Below, one piece after another: positions 24,071 through 37,439 of a stretch of DNA of 64,000 nt (position 1 is its first letter; the number at the start of each line of letters is the position of its first letter). The notes under the pieces were generated by a model, which worked only from the letters and a program-made list of their open reading frames with translations, had not been told where the DNA came from and did no database searches. Location: the NCBI GenBank assembly GCA_036345935.2, contig JADWOT020000008.1, forward strand, positions 1,026,652 to 1,090,651, written 5' to 3'. Made by a program: the position numbers and the translations under genes. Origin of the DNA: Taenia hydatigena (Eukaryota; Platyhelminthes; Cestoda; Cyclophyllidea; Taeniidae).

Positions 24071-24400
24071 CGCCGTGGACTCCTAGCGCTTTTCATATAC
24101 CACTGACAAGCTGCGATGGCTGACACCGGGGCTTAAAGTAAGAGATGGGGAACGAAATGCCTAAATGGTTTGATCCCTTTGGGTCGCCACCATTACGCCA
24201 TCGTCTTTGGGCAATGTCAGTAGCCCTAAACCTGACTGTATGATACCCTTCACTAGGTCTCCTTCCTCTTCAGGCTAGTCCCAAAATTCTCAAGCTCAAG
24301 CACAGGGGCACACTTTCATGTAAAAATATTGCACTTGTCCTGCTTTCTTGCATCCCTTGGACCCTCTCCTCCATTTTAGCCCACACCTCAGGAGACTGTG
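24070..24400 (-). repeat. Unit I, copy I2 (decayed)
   Basis: Second copy of the block at 22174-22700. Relative to I1 it lacks about 45 bp inside the exon-like segment and has lost the acceptor CAG, so it is likely non-functional. An open minus frame upstream (24270-24464: RFGRMQAPLCAQSPEVWAKM) has no counterpart in I1. Confidence 0.45.
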
Positions 24401-26395
24401 CACACAGTGGAGCTTGCATTCGGCCGAATCGTCTCCTCGTCATTGCAGTTGCCGTGAGTCGCACTTTTAAGCAAATATTTTGTCAGCCCTACTGCATCAA
24501 ACAGTTTATTAAGCCGCATCAAGAACAGATGTCGTCCTGTGCTTTAGCACAACCACAATCCTCATGCACACGAACACCCACTAATCGCCATCACCAACGC
24601 ATATTATGCAGTCGACTCAGAGACCACGCCATCAAATGACACTCTAAACCACCGCAAAAGCCAATGAGCTCGTCATAAACATCAACCACTGCTACTTGAT
24701 ATTAGGCCATATGCATGGCAAGGTAAAGCAGCGAAAAACCAACACTTCTAAAGTAGCCAAGTTGTGCAGTGGACAAAACTTTCTCCGTGCCTTCCACAAG
24801 CAAGAAAGCACCCAGTCGTCAGTGTCTAAGCAACATCCTCAGTCGAATGCCACAGAAGGATGAGCAGCAGTGGTGGAGCGAATGCAGACAGGGTTGATCC
24901 CACTACTCGTGACCAGTGAGGAGAAATGGATGCGTTAGCAGCACCAATACCTGTTTGGTCTTCATTAAAAGATTATTTCATCGCAATCCGTTTCTTTTAC
25001 CAGCACACCCTTACTCCTCCCAAGATTAGTCTTGTAATGGCAGCTTGGTATACGTCTCAGGCGGGTGGATTGATCGATGCGTCGATAGCGTAACATAAGC
25101 CACTTCTAGTCACGACTTAGGTAGTCTGCCCATCAGTCGCCATGGCTATAATTCCAACGTAAGTAAAAGAAGCCAATGCCAAATCGGTAGTCTTTTAAGC
25201 TTGCTGTCCACCAACTGCTGATGAAAAAATGGGTGGGGTGTAAGGTCCGTTTGTGCGTCCATGACATCCCCCTTCACACCCGCCGTGGGTGTAAATCAGG
25301 TTTCTCACTATCCAGACCAAAAATGACAAAAAATTTATCATCTTCACATTGGTTTTCAGGTTCAAGCGCGTTAGCGATAATAAAACTCCTCACTACCATT
25401 GGGGACTATGAGAGCCGCCTCAGAGTGATGAAACTACCGTCACGCAATTCACCGGCTCGCATTTAGACGGCACACTACCTTACTTCATAACATTCCTTTG
25501 CACAATACCGATCGAAAACACTCAACACGAAGAGCGTAAGGCAAGAAGGTGTCAGTTTTAGCATCCTTGAGGATCAGGTGGTGCATAAATCTCAACAAGT
25601 TCGTACTTACAAGATAGACGGAAGAGATGATCTAACGCGAAATCTTGTGCCACCGTTGCAGTAAAGCGATAAAGGAAAGAGATGGGGAAGCGGTGAGTTT
25701 GAGGGATAGAACTGGCGATCATTAAGTAGATCGATAAACAGAAAACTCGATCATCGGGCAGGCAACTCTACGAAGAGAAGAAGTAACAGATAACCATCTT
25801 TGCTCGCCTCTCTACTCGAATTCTTCTGGCCAAATAACCAATCCACGAGAATGCGCATTTTCCTTTTAAAACTACAACTCGACAAACAACTATTAGCCCC
25901 TTGGCAAGAGGTTAATGCGGTTACGAATAATTACTACACGACTAAAGAAAGGAGAAGAACCAATCAGAGGTCACCACATCATTGTAGCAACGAGGTAGTT
26001 AACGTTACCCTGCACCTTGACTAAACGCCCCAGCTATGAGCGTTTTAGAAGCTATCATCCCAAGGAGACCTTTGTGATGACGATAAGTGCGCGAAGTTTG
26101 ATGGTCTTGATAAAAGTACTATTCAGAGCTCGATTTGAACAATATAGTGTCGGTTGCATCATTTGTTCTCGCCTTCATAGATGCAATAACAAATGCCGAA
26201 TGATCTAACGAAATGTCTGGCGGACTTATTAAATCAGATTTGGTCTAATCTAAAACGGTACACTGGTTTTAGAATAAAAGATAACTTTCTTTAGATTTGG
26301 AAGACAACATGAAAGGAGCACAAGAGCGACAAGCTTTCTAGTCATAAGTGTGCTTGCTGAGACATGCCCAGTTGATGCACCGATGCGTGGTGAAT
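24400..26395. other. Unassigned stretch
   Basis: Short frames only. One point of note is GCCATGGCTATAATTCCAAC followed by GTAAGTAAAAG at 25139-25169: a good start context followed almost at once by a consensus donor, as in a very short first exon. It is unsupported by anything downstream. Confidence 0.25.
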
Positions 26396-26490
26396 TAACT
26401 ACTGATATGAATTAGAGTTAAAACCATTAAATTGGAGGCAGGAATTACATTTCACTGCGGATAATTGCACGAGATACGACGCGATTATTG
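26395..26490 (+). repeat. Short fragment resembling unit A
   Basis: The stretch ATTGGAGGCAGGAATTACAT...CACTGCGGATAATTGCACGAGA resembles 57675-57725 in A3 and 2127-2190 in A1 (TTGGAG..., TCACCGTAGACATTCACGTGAG). It lies immediately before unit F1. Confidence 0.4.
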
Positions 26491-26559
26491 CACCACGCGT
26501 TCAACCTCGAGTATGCTTCCACGACTAGCAGCAGCGCCATAGTGTTAAAGTACGCGAAA

Positions 26560-27720
26560 CCAAGTGTTGAAATTCTGCAATAAGGTTACCAATCAAATCA
26601 GCGGATCAGCGCCCAGTTTAATAGTGATTTAGGTTCCACACCAAGCACTGTTTGCAGCAGAATAATTACTACTTCAGCTTGTGCTTTTTGAATCACGCTT
26701 GCTGATGCTGCAGAGGATGCGGTTTAATCGATTGGTGGAAAAGAGCGTACTCAAGTACTCTTGCAGAAGCTGCTGCGACTGTATCCGCACTAGATCCCAT
26801 AAGCATGGTCGATTTTGCCTAAATAAATGGTAGAGCAAAATTTAATGACGCAAGTGTCACGATGCAATTGTAAAATGACATAAAGAAGTGGAAATGAAAT
26901 TCAAACGCGCTCAAGCAATTCACTAGGTGATTTTTGAAGGAAGGCTTGATTATTATCGAAGCTAATCTGATGCAATGAAAAAGCAAACAACTTCATATGC
27001 ATCCCTGATCCAGCATCATCCCCAAGGCTAGGATGGGCAAATATTCTGATATTTTCTTCATGTTTCTTTTAACAACTCACACCTCTTTATATGATGTCTC
27101 AGCTCTACTGTGATCAGTGGAAAGCGCTGCATAGCTGCAGACAAACCACATTAAACGACGACCTATAAATGACCAAAATCTAATCCACGAAGAAGTAAAA
27201 TCATTTTAAGAAATGTTTGTCCAAAGGGCGAATCTGTACAAATTTTAGCGCAACTATATTTACAATACTGTGTAAAAGCAGGCGCATGTTTGCTCACAGT
27301 TGGTTTTAAAAATTTATAAAAGCAACTTTTAATTGCAATCATAAATTCAATTATTCAAAACAGAAAAAAATGTTTATTTAAGGATGCTAAATCGTTAAAC
27401 AATATTGTGGAACAACAATTTATATAATGAGAAGGAAAACAAAACAATGCATATCAATGTGGCAACCCGACGCACTCTGTAAGACAAAAGGAGATAGAGT
27501 TGTAATACTTGGTACGTTCGGACTGCCGGTTTCGGTCTCAGCTCCACTCCCTCTGTATAGTGAATACATATTCTGCCCTGGTATTGTGCTTTCCTTTACC
27601 CTCATGGGAGTCTCGGGATGCTACAATAATAGCTAGGCTGAATTCCTGCACTTGGCTTACCAGTGGGTCAATGCGAATTGGTCAACCAAGTGCGCGCTAC
27701 GTAGGCTGACCCTTAACTAA
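26560..27720 (+). repeat. Dispersed unit F, copy F1
   Basis: Direct copy of 33350-34490. Anchors: TACCAATCAAATCAGC (26586 with 33386), CTAGATCCCATA (26791 with 33591), GTGATCAGTGGAAAGCGCTGCATAGC..CAGACAAA (27111 with 33992) and GGTCAA..AAGTGCGCG (27678 with 34473). Spacing between anchors is preserved over more than 1 kb; similarity is low to moderate, so this is an old duplication. Between anchors, 27240-27430 is AT-rich. Confidence 0.65.
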
Positions 27721-30640
27721 CCTCCCGCGTTGATCAGCACAACGCATCCAGAAATGAAATGAAAACATATTTGCCTATCAAAAATGCAATAAACAAAGTC
27801 CTTACTCAATACCGTCACTCGGTAGTGATTAAACAACAAATCGAATCGTAAGAAAGTGAGAGAAGCGGATATGATTCGACCTTATGTGCCAGACCAGCAG
27901 CAATACAGCATGAGCGATTATGACTGCGTCATTTTGTATCTTGATTACTCGGATATAGAAAGTCAGAATTGTGGACACCTAATTGCCCTAGGTGATATTA
28001 TTAAGCCTGAGCAAACACTTGCTGTGACTGGCATGATGTGGGGAACGATGCATCCTTTTCCGAATATGGACTGCATGCAGAAGACGTTCCAAGCCTTGGG
28101 TGGCTTTCACTTTCCGTCTTTCTCCAAGTTTCCTCGCAGATGGCGCATTTGGTGTAACAGGCGACAGAACAAATTTATGATCAATTATGCAGAGATAATT
28201 CGCTTGGCTTGTCTCCATGTCATATGGAGTAGAACATACCGCGCTTAAAAATTTTTATGACGACCAGATCTATGACGGCATTGTGCGAACTGTTGAACAG
28301 CTTCCATAATAGATATTAAAAGGCGATGCACATTAAATTTTATGGACTTCATTCATGCAATAAGTGATTTCGGAACAGAACCGTAGGTGCTTTGTACTTG
28401 TCAAGCGATGAGTAAAATATTGGTATCATATCTTTCTGTTTATGAAGGGTGTCTTTTCATAGGCCAAATTTGAGCCATTCACCTAGCATGGCCAGTTATT
28501 CCTCCTATTCATCGCATAAATCATTCCCTGCGTATAAGCATAATAGTCTTTTTAGGCGGTAATAATAATTACTAATTGCAATTCTAACGCACACATGGTT
28601 GTTCGCTTATGTCATATGCCAAATAGTCCGTTACACTAAATGCTTGATTTTACGCAAGACATGGTCGACTGTCTCTTTTCCTGCAGACCGCCAAATCTGC
28701 TGACATTTTCTTTGCAGCCATGAAGACAGCCTTCTTTTCCCAACTTCGCTACTTCATTCCTTACATGTATGGAGCAAATATAATCACAATGCGGTCGCGC
28801 ACTGTTATTAGTCACAATGGTGCCCTCGTGTATTGCTCTGTGGCCATCACGTAAAATAAAATTGATATTAGATTAAACATCACATGGGCCCCTGTGAGCG
28901 CGCTGAGTACTTGGTACTTGCGCTCTAGTAACACATTTTCCTTTGAATTAAAATATGATAGTGACAAATACATGCAATTTCTTGTTATATCTTTTTCTCC
29001 TCCTTTGCTCTTAGGCGCATATTGGAAGGGAACTGAGCCCGTAGGACATGATTTGCTCATCATTGCGCAGTTAAGGACTTTAGATGTTGGCGCTGCATCC
29101 TTTTATAAGACACAGCATGAATAGTTGAGCACGCAAAAGTGTCGTTCAGTTTCATATGTGCTGTTGTATGAAGACTTTGATGCTGCGTAAGATGCTTTCA
29201 CTGGAGTTTATTAAGTTGCTGCATCATGATCCGATTGCAAGGGTAAATTATTTATCAGGACACAGGACACTGTCGAAAGTGTAGCGTTCACCATGAGAAT
29301 TTTCATCGCTTCATCGCAGCCGGCTCGTCTTGCGATGGTGAGATTATCTTACTTTACCGCATATTTCTCGCCGGTCCAGTGGAAGCTACTCCCAACCTAG
29401 CATTGTGTTTATTTACAATTTGCCACCAACACATGTGATAGTCAACATTTTACTTTGTGGTCAACTCTTTTGCCTGTGTTAAGAATAAAATTGGAGGATT
29501 TGTTTGCGTTGTGCGTTTAATCATTGGTTTGGCAGTGCTAAAGCTTTTCGACGCGTTTAGTTATCAACTTGCTGAATCACTTTGTCTTGCGCTTATATGC
29601 TTCTTGGTTGCTTACGATTTTCCTAGGTAGGTAGTGCTATTCATATGCAGACATATATTTCGGGTGACAAGTGAGCAGTCAAGATCAATTCACGACCCTG
29701 CGAACCTCTTGAACTCACTATAGTAACAAGTTTGAATAGCCATCAAACACTTTATCTGGAGTTGGAAGAAGTGCGACAGAGGAGAGAGGAAGTGCATGCA
29801 AACTTAAAACGCTCACCTTTTTAGTGCAATACCAGCCCTAAATCTGTAAGAACCACTCTATATTTAATGACATTGGGGTCGGACTCAAGATATGACTGCG
29901 AATGTGGTGAAACATTGTCGACTCATTTGGAGGTAGCGACCGTTGGGCTAATATGTGCTTGCTAGCTTACCGAGAAACTCTCTTGAGTGAGCAAATGCTC
30001 CGTGTAAGGGCCAGAGGCTCTAATCGTGTGCTACTTGGCAAGCTGATAATTTTTGCGGGCACCCATTGAATCGCTGCCATACGGAATTCGGAAACAGTAC
30101 TTTGGTAGTAGTGCTGTCGCATAAATTTACGTGCATGTATATTTCCTCATTGCTGACCTTGGCTTTTCCCCATGACCGATTTAATCTCCCAACCGTGGAT
30201 GAATCCCCACACGTTCTGGATTGGTGTCGATCTACTGACTTGGGTGATATGTTTGGCATTAAACTTCACCTTGATTAAGATTGTTCCTCTGCATATCACT
30301 CCACTTCCAGCCCGGGACCTCTTTCCTGAGGTGACAGCTGAGCTAAACTCTAAATTTTGCCACTGACAACGAAGATGACTGCACACTTGACGCAACGTTC
30401 CAGTTCCATGCTTGTTTCGGTAAAATTGTTAATGAATGGTTAAATTCATTACGGTGCGGCAATTCTCGCGTACAAGACGTCGTAGACAGATAACGCAATC
30501 CATCGGTGCAAGTTAAGAGTGCAGATGTGTGGAGGAAGGAACCTGACAAATTGTAAGTGTGTACAATGATGCGCACGTCTGTTAACACTGCATTGCATTA
30601 TGTGTTCTAAATCTATCTAGTTTAATTTGGTATGCCCCTG
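27720..30640. other. Unassigned stretch
   Basis: The longest frame is 27856-28248 (+, 130 codons), with an acidic, Tyr-rich start (PDQQQYSMSDYDCVILYLDY) and a basic end; it has no copy or clear splice edges. Frames at 28812-29124 mirror each other across strands. A small H-like fragment lies at 29758-29805. No RNA gene was seen. Confidence 0.3.
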
Positions 30641-30900
30641 CGGCATTAGGTGTAGGCGTTTATATCTGCGGCAGGTACTGCCGATGGGACTAAAATCACA
30701 CTTGGATGACTTACGGATAACTGTACCTTTGTTGGAGCTGCTTTTACCTATCCCTTGTGTAATACACTTGCTTGTGCAGATCTTGAGTAAGCGTTTGTGT
30801 CATTAATGGTGCCCATTAAATGTTAGCAAGTCTAGTGTTTGTGCTCATTAGCCTCTAATCACACCCTCGGCCAAACTCTCAATTTCACAACTGACTAGGC
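30640..30900 (+). repeat. Unit G, copy G1 (left arm of inverted pair)
   Basis: About 260 bp matching the reverse complement of 32740-32980, about 75% by eye. Anchors: GCGGCAGGTACTGCCGATGGGA, GATGACTTACGG, TTTTTACCTATC-like block, GATCTTGAGTAAGCGTTTGTG, GGTGCCCATTAA and GTTAGCAAGTCTA. Weaker similarity may extend inward. Confidence 0.75.
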
Positions 30901-32740
30901 CACTTGTTTCGTTTTTTGCTAAAGTGCATGTATGCAAAAATTTCTAATGAATACGAGTGGAAGAAGTCGTCACAGTGCTCACTTTAACGTTCTGCCGCCA
31001 CTGTTAGCTGATGAAACATACTGAACGTTGACAAGGGTGATGCATTAATCAGCGCCTCATTCCGTGCGATTGTCCGCAGTGGAACGTAAAACCTACATCC
31101 AAATAATATTTACTTTTAAATCATACTAGTGGTTGATGCATCATGCATTGGTGTATCAGTTAAGCATATTTCAGCAAATGAATTGTTGTTGTCTTCTAAA
31201 TTTGAATAAACCTTCTTTTTTTAGAATCTGTCTGCATTTTATGCTTATTCGAGTTTTATGAAGTCACAAGACAAGTTTTCGATTCAGTTGACGGTTTTTA
31301 TTGTGCCCATGAAGGTTGAAATATTTAGGATGTAAAAGGTACTACATTGTTTACATTCAAAATTAATTTGAAATTTTATCAAAGCTGTCAAACTCGATGT
31401 AGTTTATCTTCATAGGACGCCTCTTGGGACGATTGCTTCTGAATTGCCCATGAATGCGACTTTCAATTAAGATGCAGTGTTGTTTTTGCTGCCTTGAAGG
31501 AGGTACTCTAATCAACTCTGCGTGAACTTCTTAACTGTATTGCTCTTTTGCCGTAGACCAAAACTAGTTGATGGGACGTAGAGACCTAGATGAGATGTGG
31601 ATTTGATCCCGCCTGCATTCTTATGCATAGCAGGTATTAAGATTCCTTCATTTTTGTATTTTATGTGAACATTTAGCTGGTAGATAAGAGTAGATAGGCA
31701 GTCACCAACCTACATGACGGTTTCTTGCCTTGTCTGCCAAACTCACTTCCCTTCACAACGGCGGCAGAATAAGATATTGTATTGGATCGTTTGCCCAGTC
31801 CTGTCCAATGTGTGTGGGCCAGTCGAGATTTCTACGGCTTCGACAGATTCATGCAAAACTCGATTATGCTAAAACTGACACCTCCATGCCTTATTCTCTT
31901 CGTAGCGAGTGTTTTAGTTCGCTATTGTTTTATTTCGATTCCATCAATGCTGCTACGGGCGCCTAAGTTCAAGGTCACCTTGATTCTGTTCAGACTGCCA
32001 ACCAGACAATGAATGAAGAAATGGAAATTTCACTAGAGGTGTCTTTATCGGCTTAACAAATGAGCAAATAATCAGCGGGCGGTAGTTATGGTACTGGCGT
32101 CTAGGAGGCAGAAGCTGCCTCATTCTGAGTCTGTGTGGTAGGAATTAAGTCACAGATAAATGTGGCAATTGATTAACCAGGATCTTTGAATGGGCAGCAG
32201 TACGTCGAGAGTACCTCTCTGTTTGAAATGAACAAATCGAGGAGAAAATCGAGTGGAGGTGAGCGCTTCAATTCACTACCCCTTTCTGGAGGACACAGAT
32301 CACACACTTCTGGGTGAAATGCATCACACAACGACTGCGAAGCACAAGCTTTGCGTCTACGTTAGAACATGACCGTTTGCTACACAAAGATTGCTCAGCT
32401 TACATGACATTGTTGCGCAACTGTTCACCATCCAGCTTAAATGTCTTGGCTAGGTTTAGCCACCACGTTACCCATGAAAACAAAACTGCACATCTACCAG
32501 TGGTTGACGTCGTCGTATGGTATTTTTACTAATTAGGAAAGAAAATAACTCATAAAGGAAATCTGGAAGTCGACAATGAGGATGTTAGTGATTTACTTGT
32601 TAATAATCGTTTTGGCTTATCACTAAAGCAGTCAATACACCACACGCTGCAATTTACTCACACTTTTAGAGGTGCCGGATTGCTGTAAAGTTGCTCGCAG
32701 ATTCAACGAAAAGCTAAGCAAGAGACACGGTCAAGTGCGA
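30900..32740. other. Spacer of inverted pair G
   Basis: 1.84 kb between the G arms. Overlapping plus frames at 31730-31966 and 31782-32012 are the only ones of note; the second contains a hydrophobic stretch (PCLILFVASVLVRYCFISIP). There is no support for either and no RNA gene. Confidence 0.3.
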
Positions 32741-32980
32741 AAGTGAGCGAATTCAGCCAGATGCATGATTAGAGGCCAATGAACACAAGCAGTAGACTTG
32801 CTAATCATTAATGGGCACCAGTAGTGTCACAAACGCTCACTCAAGATCCGTGCAAATATGTGGGCCACACAATAAACAGATAGGTAAAAAGTGGCTCTAA
32901 CGAGGGTGCAGTTGGCCGTAAGTCACCAAAGCGTGATTTCTATCCGATCGACAGTACCTGCTGCAGGTACAAAAGGCTAT
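32740..32980 (-). repeat. Unit G, copy G2 (right arm of inverted pair)
   Basis: Inverted partner of 30640-30900. Anchors on this strand: TAGACTTGCTAATCATTAATGGGCACC (32791), CACAAACGCTCACTCAAGATC, CGTAAGTCACC and ACAGTACCTGCTGCAGGTAC. Confidence 0.75.
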
Positions 32981-33349
32981 ACTTGATGAAGGGGACGCAT
33001 GCCTAATCAAAATATATAAACGAAAAGTGCAAAATATAATGCAATGCTAACAGATGTGTCATGATTATGAGGAATTACAATTTGGGCGAGTTTCTGCCTC
33101 TGTATATTCAAGCCCTCAACTCACGCCAACGACTGGTGGTTCCTGTCCATAATGGCATGAACGTGGAAATTACCGCGTCACGCAGCAGTTAGCCGACTTC
33201 CAACAATCTTACCAGCGAAGGCATTTGACTGGTGCACTGCGCCACGTATTCTCTCGTTTCCGTTTACAGTGGCCAAGTTCAATGCTCTAGCTCTTGTATC
33301 ACCCTAGCCAAGGGATTCCGAACCAAAACGCGTCTCCTTGCCTAGAGAA

Positions 33350-34490
33350 ACAGTCCCAATCGTGATCAATTTCTATGATAAACCTACCAATCAAATCAGC
33401 AGATTGACGCCTAGTCTAAGGGTAGTGTGGGCTGCACATCAGCATCGCGTTCCCAACAGAATCTTTGCTACCTCGACCCATGTTTCTACTAATCATACTT
33501 GCTCATGTCGTAGAGGAGGCGATTCCGTCCATCGATGGAAAGGAGTGTGCATAAGCCCCAGTTTGGAAAATGGTACAATTGCACTTGTGCTAGATCCCAT
33601 AGACACGATAGGTTCTGCCTAATTAAGTAGTGGAACAGCCTGAATGACACAACTGGCACGATGTAAATGTGGGAAGACAGGAAAGGCGAATAACTGCGTT
33701 TTCTCTCATTAAGCATCCACATTGAAGACAGCAAGAACGAAACATGCATCAAAAGCACTCGCAAAATGATAAATGTTCATGTCTGGGTGAATTGCAAACA
33801 AGAAGGTTCAATTTCAAATCCTGTTTCCTTCAATTACCCCCGAAGCTTATCTGCTGCATCAGCAGAAACAGACACATTCACATTTGTTTTCAATTCAACA
33901 CCATCACGAGTACCAAAAAGACCAATGTTTTCCTAGTTTCTCTGTAACTTCCAGAAGCTTAAGCTTCTTTATCCAAGGTCCTAGCTTTAGCATGATCAGT
34001 AAGGAGCAGCATGTACCCACAGACAAAACACATGCATCAAGCGATGATCTTCAAATTGACAGATCATTTTGTCCGTATAAGATTAAAATCGTTTAGCTCA
34101 AATTTTGCACGAATAACAAAACTGCACAAATTTAAGCGTAAACATATCTGAAATGCTTTTAAACATGCTATTGCAAGCATATTTATAATCAACATTCAAA
34201 AATATGCGAAAGCAGCTTGTAAGTGTCTTTATACATTTTTGATTCAAAAGAGGAAAATGCTTCAATACGATATTTTCGTTTTAAGGTAACGTTTAAACGA
34301 TCTTAAAATCGAACTGAGAAACATAAGCCGTTATTCGCCACTGTGATATCTCGAAACTCTCTTTTACACAAATAGTGCAAAAGCCCTCAGACAAAATATT
34401 GGCATTTGGTAGACCAAAAAGGACCACGACATCTAGCGCAATCCACAGCCCAGCTTATCCATCCAGTGCAAAGTGGTCAATTAAGTGCGC
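33350..34490 (+). repeat. Dispersed unit F, copy F2
   Basis: Direct copy of 26560-27720. The plus-strand frame at 33338-33622 (94 codons) overlaps its start but is not open in F1, so it is unlikely to be an ancestral exon. Confidence 0.65.
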
Positions 34491-36620
34491 GTAACCGAGA
34501 CCGAGACATAACCGGCATCTTGCGTCAGTAATCACAAGGTATTACTCATGAACGAATGGTGCCGATCAGACTCGCGACTCTAAACGCTCCTTTCTCTCGC
34601 ACTCCCGTTGGATTTACCATGACTATACATCCATAGTTTTAAATTGTCCCTTATATGGAGACCACGTATTAATGGCAGGATACTCATCGAGGATGCAGCT
34701 AATGAGGCGGCCCTCTTCAACCAATTTGCTCCCCGGTTTATAAAGAACTCCGGCTCTCCTACTACAACTCTCTACCTATCGCTGCTTACAACGCACCACC
34801 TCTTTTGGAGGACTCCATTCTTACGTGCCCGCATGAATAACCAAGAATGATAGAGATAAATTGGACAAATTGTCTCCACCTGAGATTAAAGTTTATGCCG
34901 AGTTAACATCCTGCGTTAACTGCCTAATTTTGCTCGCCCCGATCGACACACGTTGGGCACTTTAATACATCTTCTCTCTCAAATCGAGGTGCTTGCTTCA
35001 ATCCAAAAGATGGGAATAATGTAGAGAGTCACGGAAGCAAAAATGGAGTTAGATATGTGGTTGTGAGTTATTTAGCGGGTGCTGGATTGTTAGTGATGTG
35101 TCGAGTTGAAACCAATTGGACAGTAAACGACTTACCGAAGGAAAGCCTACTTCGTTCAGTATGGGACCGTATATCCTGCCGTCTAAAAGGACAAGTTTAA
35201 AAAAGACATTGAGGTGCGCTCAAGTATATCCACACACACACGTTTCCCATTTAATACGACTCTCCAAAAGAACAAAATAGGAAGTGGGCAATGGCACACA
35301 AGCGCAACCTTAGGACAGGCAGTAAAATAGAAGCCGATGCACATAGTGAACAGAGTGTGGGTAGTCTCAAGAGGGGTGACGCATTCTTACTAGTCATTGT
35401 AGGGCGCCTGGCTGAGGCAATCTCTAGAAGGTGAGAAAAGGGGTTGGTAGTGAGATAGGAATGTAAGAGTTCCGCCGGCCTGCAAATTTCAAAGTCGGAA
35501 CAGTGCGCTCAACTTCGCTCTTGAATAGCAAGTGTTGGGGTTGGAGGTGGGACCAAGGCTGGACAGTAAAAAAGATGGAAACGGAAAGTATTTGGCGATC
35601 CAAGCTAAGCTATGCTGACACAAGTGTAAGTCCTCAGTAAATTGCGATTTAGTCACATTTAGTCTAGCCTGTGCTAACATGCTCTAGGCTATGAATCTTG
35701 GCACTATTTGCTTATGTTATAATCAAAGGTGCTATTGGTGGGGGGGTGAAGTGGACTTACTAGGAGGTCGCTAGCAGAGAATGAGGTGGAGGAGGAGGAG
35801 GCGGGGGCGACTCGAGGTTGAGTTTGAAGGAGGTGAAGGTAAGAGATGCGCAAGGGAGGCGGAGGAACATGCGATCCTCATGGTGCTAAAGTGGAAAGGG
35901 TGGGCTAAATGCGTGAAGAATACGCGGCGGACCATAATGCAAGACGCAATACTTGAAAGTACATCTAGCGTAGTGGGAGACAAAGACACTCATAAAAGAT
36001 GGAGCGCAGTAGGGTGTAAGAGAGAAGGGGTAAACAAGTGTGCCTCCACCCTTCCATTTCGAGAACGTCATCACACCCAGTTCTTGCGCGCAAACTATGA
36101 TCCATAATACCTAAGAGGAGGGAAGGGAAGGCCTCATTTCACATGGTATGGAGTTGTGCCTGGTTGACTAGGCGGGCCAAATAAGATGCTGTGGTTGACT
36201 TGAAGGTTGACGCATGAAGGCTCCTCTGAAGATGAGGTAGCGTCAACTCGCATCTTTCCTTAATTGTCCAAGCCTGCCATATTCTATCTTAGGTGACTTA
36301 TCCACTCTGTGGTATTACGGTGAAAACTAGTCCAATCTAGTTAGGCATAGTCTTGAGTACCGTGCTGCAGCGCTTCCACAATTTGACATGGATATGGGGC
36401 AAGTTGGTGCGTGTTCGCAATCCTACGCTTGCCTCTTATCACGACAGATACTAGCAGCACATATATTTTTTCCGTATGCGTAACGAAACATGCCTCATTA
36501 GCTGAAGGAGACAGAGGGGTGGCTGAGATAGAGGCGATGTGATGCGAATCTATGGGAATGAGAGGCGAGACGTTTGGGAATGAGAAAGGGGGATTGGGGT
36601 TAAGCACCCTAGGAAGATTT
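34490..36620. other. Unassigned stretch with a purine-rich patch
   Basis: The strand at 35770-35910 is strongly G/A-rich (GAGGTGGAGGAGGAGGAGG). Mirrored frames lie at 35781-36107 (+, 108 codons) and 35771-35989 (-). The region 36480-36620 may be the faded end of unit C2. No RNA gene was seen. Confidence 0.35.
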
Positions 36621-37345
36621 GCAGCACTCACTCATCTAGCCGTTTGGCTGGGCTAAACATGAAGAAATCAACTTAGTAGAGGGATTTAATCCCTTTTTTA
36701 AATGGCACATTCAATAAGGCTAAACGCAGCTTTCCTTTTCTTTTTTTTGATGTACACTAAATATTAGATGCGATATTATCAAATTGACGCACGCAAATTT
36801 CGCAAAAGAAAAGAATAGGAAGATGGCATAAGGAAAGGAAGAGGGATTGGCAGCAAAACCTACCTCAAATTTCTACCATATTTGACTGTTGTAATCCTTT
36901 GAGGTCCCGAGAACTTCGAGTTGGGGGATTGAGAATGACAAGCCGATGGAGGCGACGGAAGCAGCGGATAAAGAGAGGCCGAAGGCAGGGAGGAACCGAA
37001 GCGGAAGGGAAGCACTGGCAAAATAACACGCAGCGGAGCATGTCTGGAGGTTGGCTGTGTGCTTGACCTCTTTGAGCCTGACACGTGTAAATCGATCAGT
37101 TGCACGTGCCGCGTGGTGGCTCCCAATGTCGACTAATGCGGGCTTGAGACACCATTCTTTGTCGATGGTTTTGCAAGAGCAGACATCACTCGCCTTTGCT
37201 TTCCACCTTAGGCGATTTGCTTGCAACATCGTGGATGCAAAGGAAAAGATACCGATGTTCCTTGATATTCCTCTCTGATGCTGACCTTTGAGTCGGTAAC
37301 CGTTTGGGGATTCAGGTACCTCTCTACCCCACCGCGAGATGCCTA
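36620..37345 (-). repeat. Dispersed unit C, copy C2 (inverted)
   Basis: Inverted partner of 18555-19330. Unit B2 starts about 100 bp further on. The donor of the exon-like segment is preserved (GT on the minus strand at 36862-36863). Confidence 0.75.
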
Positions 37346-37355
37346 CCCTAATCAA
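36873..37355 (-). pseudogene. Open frame over C2, partner of the C1 exon, with a premature stop
   Basis: A 160-codon minus-strand frame, among the longest in the window. Its last third (SVASIGLSFSIPQLEVLGTS, KDYNSQIW) aligns with the C1 exon frame (18832-19121). The TAG at 36873-36875 falls three codons before the conserved donor, where C1 has a Tyr codon, so this copy is a likely pseudogene. The earlier part (SRNIGIFSFAS) matches C1 for about 15 codons, but C1 has stops there, so much of the frame length may be incidental. The opposite-strand frame 37051-37278 is the partner of the C1 antisense frame. Confidence 0.35.
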
Positions 37356-37439
37356 AATGAAGAAAAACCGCGACGGGCAGCGAAATTAGGCCAAGGGAAG
37401 CGGATAGAAGAATAATGATGGCTGGATGAGGATAGACTG

